The notes beneath the pieces are model-generated. The model did not search any database. It was given only the letters and a program-made list of their open reading frames with translations, and was not told the origin of the DNA. Below are positions 58,520 through 64,000 of a DNA stretch of 64,000 nucleotides, in pieces (the first letter of the stretch is position 1; each line of letters begins with the position of its first letter). The DNA comes from Ophryocystis elektroscirrha (taxonomy: Eukaryota > Apicomplexa > Conoidasida > Neogregarinorida > Ophryocystidae). Location of the stretch: NCBI GenBank assembly GCA_030141585.1, contig JAQIFP010000005.1, positions 124,001 to 188,000 of the forward strand, in the 5' to 3' direction. The position numbers and the translations under genes are program-made.

Positions 58520-61365
58520 TCAAGCAGCTAAGGAACGTAGTAAAAACAAGCAGCTATTGTATTTTTGAACATCAACAAAAACTGGTAATTCTCCATATAC
58601 TTCTATTAGCGTTTTCGCCTTCATCTGTTTAAATAGGTCTTAGCCATACTTTATTACCCGCACAGATTCTGTCGATTCTAATTCTGGTAAGAACAGCCCT
58701 CCTACTCTTGCTCTCAAACACTGAGCAGCAATGTCGACAAGTCTCGGTATCATGTAAATTAAATCAGAGTTTTTCCACTTATTAACTAATTGCGTATTTG
58801 GAAAAAACCTAAGTAGTCATAACAAATTATTATTCAGTTACTGCTCTTCAATCATACGTTCCCATACATGTTTATACTGATGTACGCTTGCTGCTTCAAA
58901 CAACGAAGCTACCTTTTGTGCAGATTGCAACACAGTAAATAATGATGCAAAATCGTCAGACTATTATAAACTGAATTTTAAACAAAAACCATTACATGTG
59001 TGTCGAGAGATTGATTTTCAATAATTCTGTAAATTTTTTTTGCAATTTGTTGATTCAATAATTGAGACTGTGTTGACTGAGTGGAATGTGGAAATATAGT
59101 AGGTGAACAAAATGTTTTAATTAAATATTCTATGTAAATTTTTTTTTTATTTTTCTTTACGTATGGCTAATTTATCTTGCGATATCAAATAGGAATAGAT
59201 TGTTGCAGGAACGAATAGTTTTTTACTTGCAGCGGATTCTGAGAGGGAGGATACAATATGCACAAAATCCTGAAATATAAAAATGGCCCATTGATAACAT
59301 CAAAAGAATTTTGAAGATTTAATTAACCTACTGAGTGAGCTCTTTCACGATGCTTGGATTTATCTTGATACTCATCGCTCCAATCATCCGCAATAAGAGC
59401 TTGAAAAAGAAGACCTCCTCGACATTCTCCATTCGATGTGACATATCCAATAACATCATCGGATTCTTTTTGAATTGTGAATAATTCTGTTTTACATTGA
59501 TTAAGTAAATACGACAATATCGACGGCCGGCAGCTATACGGCAATAACTACATTAATTATCATATTGATATTATAACAAGTGCTCCTGCAGTATTTTTTA
59601 TCTATTACCTCACACAGTTGTACGATAACTGTTGTAGATGTATTGTTCAAATATTTCTTGAAAGCTGAAGCCAGTGTTTCAAAACCAACAAATTTGTTTA
59701 AATTCGAAAAATTTGTTGCTACAATGCTTTGTTCTGAACCTGTTATTCCATGTTGAGCTAAGTATACTAAACAGTATATACAAAAAGGCTGGTTTTCATA
59801 TAAACCTAGATTTATAAACTTACTATTAAATCAGGGCGTGATTTAGCTAACCATTCCAAACCAACAGAAGGGGCGATAACTAAAATAGAAATTTTTACAA
59901 AGGCTAGGCTTGAATTATGTTCTGCTTCAAAATGATGTGGTCCAGAATCTAAAATTTTTTTTTGCAATTGAGCTATATCATCAAGTAATTGTATTTGAGG
60001 TTTTGATGCCGACAATGTCAGATGATACCATATGAAATCGTCAACAGTTGCATTCTAAAAATTGAGATTTTCAGAGCAATATTGGACTCAACTTACTGGC
60101 ATTACGGTTTTTAAAGCAATGAAAGACTTATCACGCTGTATACACAATCCAAGAAGAATAGCTATGGGACTCATTCGAACTTCCTCCATTAAGTCAACCA
60201 TGCGCTGAGTCAGCTTAGCTGTATCTTCTGCATATATTTCACTTGCATTTGTCACATTGTGCTCCCAGATCGCATCATGCTCAACCATATCACTTCTAGA
60301 CGTAGCATGTAACCTCTGAGTCAGCAATTTACACATAATAATCAGTAATTCGGCTTCCTGAACATCGGTGAAAATTTTTTGATTAGAAAGAATCAATGCG
60401 ATTAAAGAAGTTAATGCAGAAATGCAACCGCAACGAAAAGACCAATAAGCTAGTTGCCAGAAATGACTGGCTTCACTTAAAAAAATATTATTTCCAATTG
60501 TGCAAAATTGCTGCAAATGATCAAATAATTGATTATCCTGGAAAAAATGATTGAAATTTTTATTATTTGGTGTTTGGAGCTGATTGTATATTTGCCGACG
60601 ACACAAATCTTCCAGACAACGTATTAAATTGTATGTTATTAGTTTTATATCATTAAAATCACTTCCTTTTTTTGTTTTTTTTCCACATAATCGTATTAAA
60701 ATCTCCCAAATATCTTCACAAAACTCTTTTAAACTTTCGTCGACATTTTGTATACTCAATTGAACTAGCTCTTCAACTTTATCAGCTGTTTTTTCTTTTG
60801 TTAACTTTGTTAATTTCGTTATTATAAGACGATCAGTTGGTTTTATTGATACAACATTATGGAGATTTTGTAATTTAGATGTGGTTGACGGTCTATTAGA
60901 GTCTGAGCAAGATGTATAAACCCATGACAACGACTGATTTATGTGCTCGTCTATATTGCTCAAATAAGTTTTCCATTCATTATTTTCGCGATTCCATTGT
61001 CTTTTAGCCGAAATTTTCAAAACATTATTCATGCCAGAATTTATAAGATATCGCATTGTTGCGTGAGATCTAACTTTTAAATAGTACCATAAAGTATCTT
61101 GATTCGAAACAGATAGAATGTGCTGTGAAATGTCTAAATTTCCTTGCTTTATTTCATATGTTTCAAAAACATCAAAGTGAATTCCATCAACTTCCTTTTG
61201 AAGCTCTTGTATAGATGAGTCATAGTTTTCTTCGTTCTGAAGAGATATGCTTTTACACTCAGTCTCAACAAAATTTTTATGCTTTAGAATTGTATCATTG
61301 GCTTGTTCGTTTAGTGATATTAAATTATGTTTTATATAAGAGTTCAAGAATGAGTTAAATGTCAT
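58520..61365 (-). CDS. NUP93: Nucleoporin Nup93/Nic96
   Basis: Starts at ATG 61365 with helical sequence (NSYIKHNLISLNEQANDTIL). Family landmarks follow in order: SHFWQLAYWSFRCGCISALT, RMVDLMEEVRMSPIAILLGL, CIQRDKSFIALKTVM and DDFIWYHLTLSASKPQIQLL. Then come QLQKKILDSGPHHFEAEHNS, QPFCIYCLVYLAQHGI, SLLTPLL-type helices (LLPYSCRPSILSYLLNQ) and a helical C-terminus with MKAKTLIEVYGELPVFVDVQ. The WxxLxYxxRCG and DDFxWxxLxL motifs are those I recall for Nup93/Nic96, which anchors the inner ring of the nuclear pore by binding Nup188/192/205. About 800 residues, near yeast Nic96 (839). About eight introns of 29-45 nt. Same strand as the A9-domain gene, 299 bp upstream. Confidence 0.75.
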
Positions 61366-61664
61366 GACAACAAAAGCTTTGACAGCTTTTTAAAAACAAA
61401 ATATGGGAAAAAAAAATCAAAAACAACTTACTCCAAATTTTTCAGTTCACCAGGAAACCTAATTATATAATATTTTGTTGTAAGTTCGCTTCTCTTTCAT
61501 TAGTTTTCAATTTAAATAGCAAAATAATTATATAAATTAATCATAAAATTTGAGCGTATATTTCAACAATCTCCCATTTAAAGTGATTTAAATTGAGAAA
61601 CAGGCAAAATCACATAACGCTTTAGTTAAGGTCTTTTTTCGAAATGTCAGTCTTGCGCAGTTAT

Positions 61665-63893
61665 TTATGTTTGACGTTTCTCTGAAATTTTTTGCAGCCT
61701 GCTCTTAAACGTAGAGTTTTCCTTCTGAAATTTTTATTCAATATCTATCAAATTCGTACTTCAAGCTTTTTGATAATTTCATTTTTGTTAGCCTCATTAG
61801 CTTTTGAAAGCTCTAAAAGTTTGGTAAGTTCAGATATCTTTGTTTCTAGCTATAAAATTTTTATTTTACTATTATGTCTTACCACTAAATTCAAGTCCTG
61901 TGTTTCCTTCAAACATACATTTAAATTTTCAACTTTTTTTGTAATAGCTTCGTACTGTAAATTAAGTTTTCCAAAATCTAAATTACTATAATGAGCTCTT
62001 ATTATTTACCCCTGGATGTGGAAGAATATAATTTTTGAATACGATTTCTATCCGTAACAACTATGTCAAGCTTAGTTTGTGCTTCAAGCAACTGGTTTTC
62101 AATGATTTTTATAGTTTCTGTATCATCAATATTTTTTAAAGATGTATTTTTTACAACCACCTATCCGCTTATGCTGATTAAGTTATTTTACATTGTTCAA
62201 ATCTTCTGTAAGTTGTTTCTCTTGAGCTTGCAATAAATTGTTTTCCTTGGTTAAATTAATAATCTATATAATTTTAGGATAATTAGCTCGAACTTCATTA
62301 TTTATAGTAAATAATACGATAAGTTTATTTAAATTTTGTAATCTTTTACATTTTCATCGTTTTTTTGTATTTGATTTTGAACAGATTCCTGAATTGGGAT
62401 TGTCTTACTTTCATTCAGTCTAAAAATCAATACTTTATAATATTATAACATTACTCTTCATGTACTTTACAAGTTTTATGAGAAATGAGATCTTGATAAG
62501 CAGATATCGTATGAGAAATTTCATCTTCTAAACGTAGTTTTTCATCTGAAATACTATAATACTTCATACAAAAGTTGTCTAGCTTACCGATGACATTCAG
62601 CCTGAGATCTTGATAATGCTTTTTGTGTATTATAGAGAGTTTGTGTAATTTGATGAAATATTCCGAAAAAATCAGTTTTGGATTTTATGAGTTCAAGGAT
62701 TAATTGATTTTTATTTAAACATAAGTCTTTTTGTTGAATATCTGAAATTTGTTGATCTGAAAAAGGTTATATGCAAAAAATTTAATTTTAAAGCTGAATG
62801 TCATATTTTTCAAATTACTACCTGCACATACTGATAAACATTTTAATAAAATAGAATTGCCAATCAATTGACGTGCTTGGAAACATCGCAAAGTTAAGAC
62901 AATTAAATCTCGTTGATGTCTTGTTACTGCAGCTAATAAAACTCTTTCATTTGCATTGAACATCAACTATTAAATTTATTAATAGCACCTTAAATTACTT
63001 CAAAACGTGTCAAATCGTCATATCTCATAATAGCAATGGGATATGTATCTGTAAAACTACAACTCCATTTAGTTTGACTTGAATCTATTTTAACAATAAA
63101 TGTTTTGGCGATCTAACCAATTGTAGGTGATATTAAAGAAACTTTTTCAGAAGTGATACTAAGCTTTGAATTTAAATCTTGATTGCATAAAGTTTCTTTC
63201 CTGACACATTTTATACACGCTTCATATATACAAAATCACAGTGAAATTAGCTCCATCACGAGCTAATATGTTGAATTTAAAATTATTTTTTGATTACATA
63301 AATATCCATCAATCGTATTTTTAGTTAAAGGTTCCAGCTCAAATGGACCAATTTCAGCCGTAGCAGAAAAGTCTGTTTGCTTGAATTAAATCTTTGTTTA
63401 TTACTTTTTTTCTTATCTTTAACAGTTACTTGTATAATAGAACCTATATCATCAACAGATATAGGATATTCTCTAAAAATATATTTAATAGTACAGAAAA
63501 TTACTCAGCTGCAACTTCTTTGATTAAAATACTATCTGTTAATAGCTTACGAGTCCATTGGAATATTGCGGTTGCAGAGTTGATTTTTGGAGTATTTATT
63601 GTGACAGCAATTTTACCAGCTGCGCTCCCTGAAGTAATATAATGTAAATTCATCACAGGATTGTTATCATTAGACAATTCTTCCTTTTTTACTAAAGCTA
63701 AACCGCAATTGAAAACTGATGGAGGATCTGGTGGAAATGATGAGGTTTGAGTCAATGAATTTAGATTAACGTTTAAATAATTTATTTTGTGGGCACTAGC
63801 TATGATAGTGGCAGCAGCTGCCTGAGCAACTGAATAAGCATTTTTAGAAATTTGCTGAGTTCCAATAAGTATATGTTTATTAAGTTGATCCAT
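61665..63893 (-). CDS. A9/AIR9-like domain protein with coiled-coil tail
   Basis: Starts at ATG 63893. The first 130 residues (NAYSVAQAAAATIIASAHKI, ATAIFQWTRKLL) run over a 32-nt intron into EYPISVDDIGSIIQVTVKDK. This resembles an A9 domain from AIR9 proteins: Q-W-x-R, then Y-x-x-x-x-D-D-x-G-x-x-I-x-V. Next come ATAEIGPFELEPLTKNTIDG, the Ig-like SRDGANFTVIL, IAIMRYDDLTRFELMFNANE and RVLLAAVTRHQRDLIVLTLR. From QQISDIQQKDLC to the end (stop 61665-61667) it is a long coiled coil (LETKISELTKLLELSKANEA, ending RLQKISEKRQT). Total about 600 residues. AIR9 in plants and kinetoplastids binds microtubules. A cortical or flagellar cytoskeleton role is inference. Confidence 0.55.
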
Positions 63894-64000
63894 TTCTTGA
63901 CAATTTTGTTTTCTCCTGAAATATCAGAAGATTAATTATTCTGAATTATTAAAAACTTTACAAATTTTATCAAAATTCATTTATTGTATTTATTTGAACT

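Noticed and set aside
61692..61991. Plus-strand open frame of 99 codons with hydrophobic stretches
   Set aside because: Exactly antisense to coiled-coil exons of the A9-domain gene; the hydrophobicity is the complement of Lys/Glu-rich codons.
4945..63893. Many genes look like pseudogenes because single frames are short and full of stops
   Set aside because: The stops fall inside roughly 30-nt GT-AG segments; removing them restores frames and conserved motifs across neighbouring exons.
1..64000. Prokaryotic, organellar or viral origin
   Set aside because: Spliceosomal introns, eukaryotic nuclear genes (RPN1, NUP93, SEC63, NOC3, centrin) and the absence of operon or ribosome-binding signals exclude it.
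1..64000. tRNA, rRNA, transposons, CRISPR
   Set aside because: Scanned by eye for tRNA T-loop motifs, integrase or reverse transcriptase motifs, terminal repeats and spaced repeats; nothing convincing. A tRNAscan-SE or RepeatMasker run would settle it.

Overview
This window is nuclear DNA of a unicellular eukaryote. It is very A+T-rich (by eye about 70%), uses the standard stop codons, and is packed with protein genes cut by extremely short GT-AG introns. Most introns I could resolve are 28-40 nt and a few look like 18-20 nt. I found no bacterial, viral or transposon genes, no tRNA or rRNA, and no CRISPR. A metacaspase gene argues against an animal. MORN, IQ, centrin and A9/AIR9-like proteins point to a flagellated or cytoskeleton-rich protist. 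A 203-residue protein at 18616-19227 resembles, from memory, an uncharacterised family of alveolates and stramenopiles. My best guess is a SAR-group protist, perhaps an alveolate, possibly a parasite; the sequence alone does not prove this.

Layout. 1-4.4 kb: the end of an IQ-motif gene, three small genes, and a peroxiredoxin-like gene with a long novel C-terminal extension. Next to it is an assembly gap flanked by identical 127-bp sequence. 4.9-13.8 kb: a PH/MORN-repeat protein and a giant multipass membrane protein. 13.9-23.1 kb: a small basic protein, a TPR protein, the conserved SAR-type protein, Sec63, centrin and a sigma-like glutathione S-transferase. 23.4-30.5 kb: two orphan genes, RPL15, a Rab GTPase, a kelch protein overlapping the Rab, and a CKS protein embedded in a large polypeptide. 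30.9-39.9 kb: three unrecognised proteins plus the co-chaperone STI1/HOP. 39.9-50.2 kb: the 60S biogenesis pair WDR12/YTM1 and NOC3, a small BAP31-like membrane protein, a HAKAI-type RING protein, a carnosine N-methyltransferase family enzyme and a metacaspase whose catalytic cysteine is displaced. 50.4-63.9 kb: alanyl-tRNA synthetase, proteasome subunit RPN1, a UEV (Mms2-type) protein, ribosomal L40 fused to a badly degenerate ubiquitin, Nup93, and an A9-domain coiled-coil protein.

The genes mostly serve cell housekeeping: translation and ribosome assembly (RPL15, L40, NOC3, WDR12, AlaRS), protein quality control (STI1, RPN1, UEV, Sec63) and trafficking or cytoskeleton (Rab, centrin, MORN, TPR). 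Spacing is tight: many neighbours are 15-150 bp apart, divergent starts lie 39 bp apart, and some genes overlap. Gene spans include introns; starts and small exons were placed by hand from reading frame and splice signals, so individual boundaries may be off.
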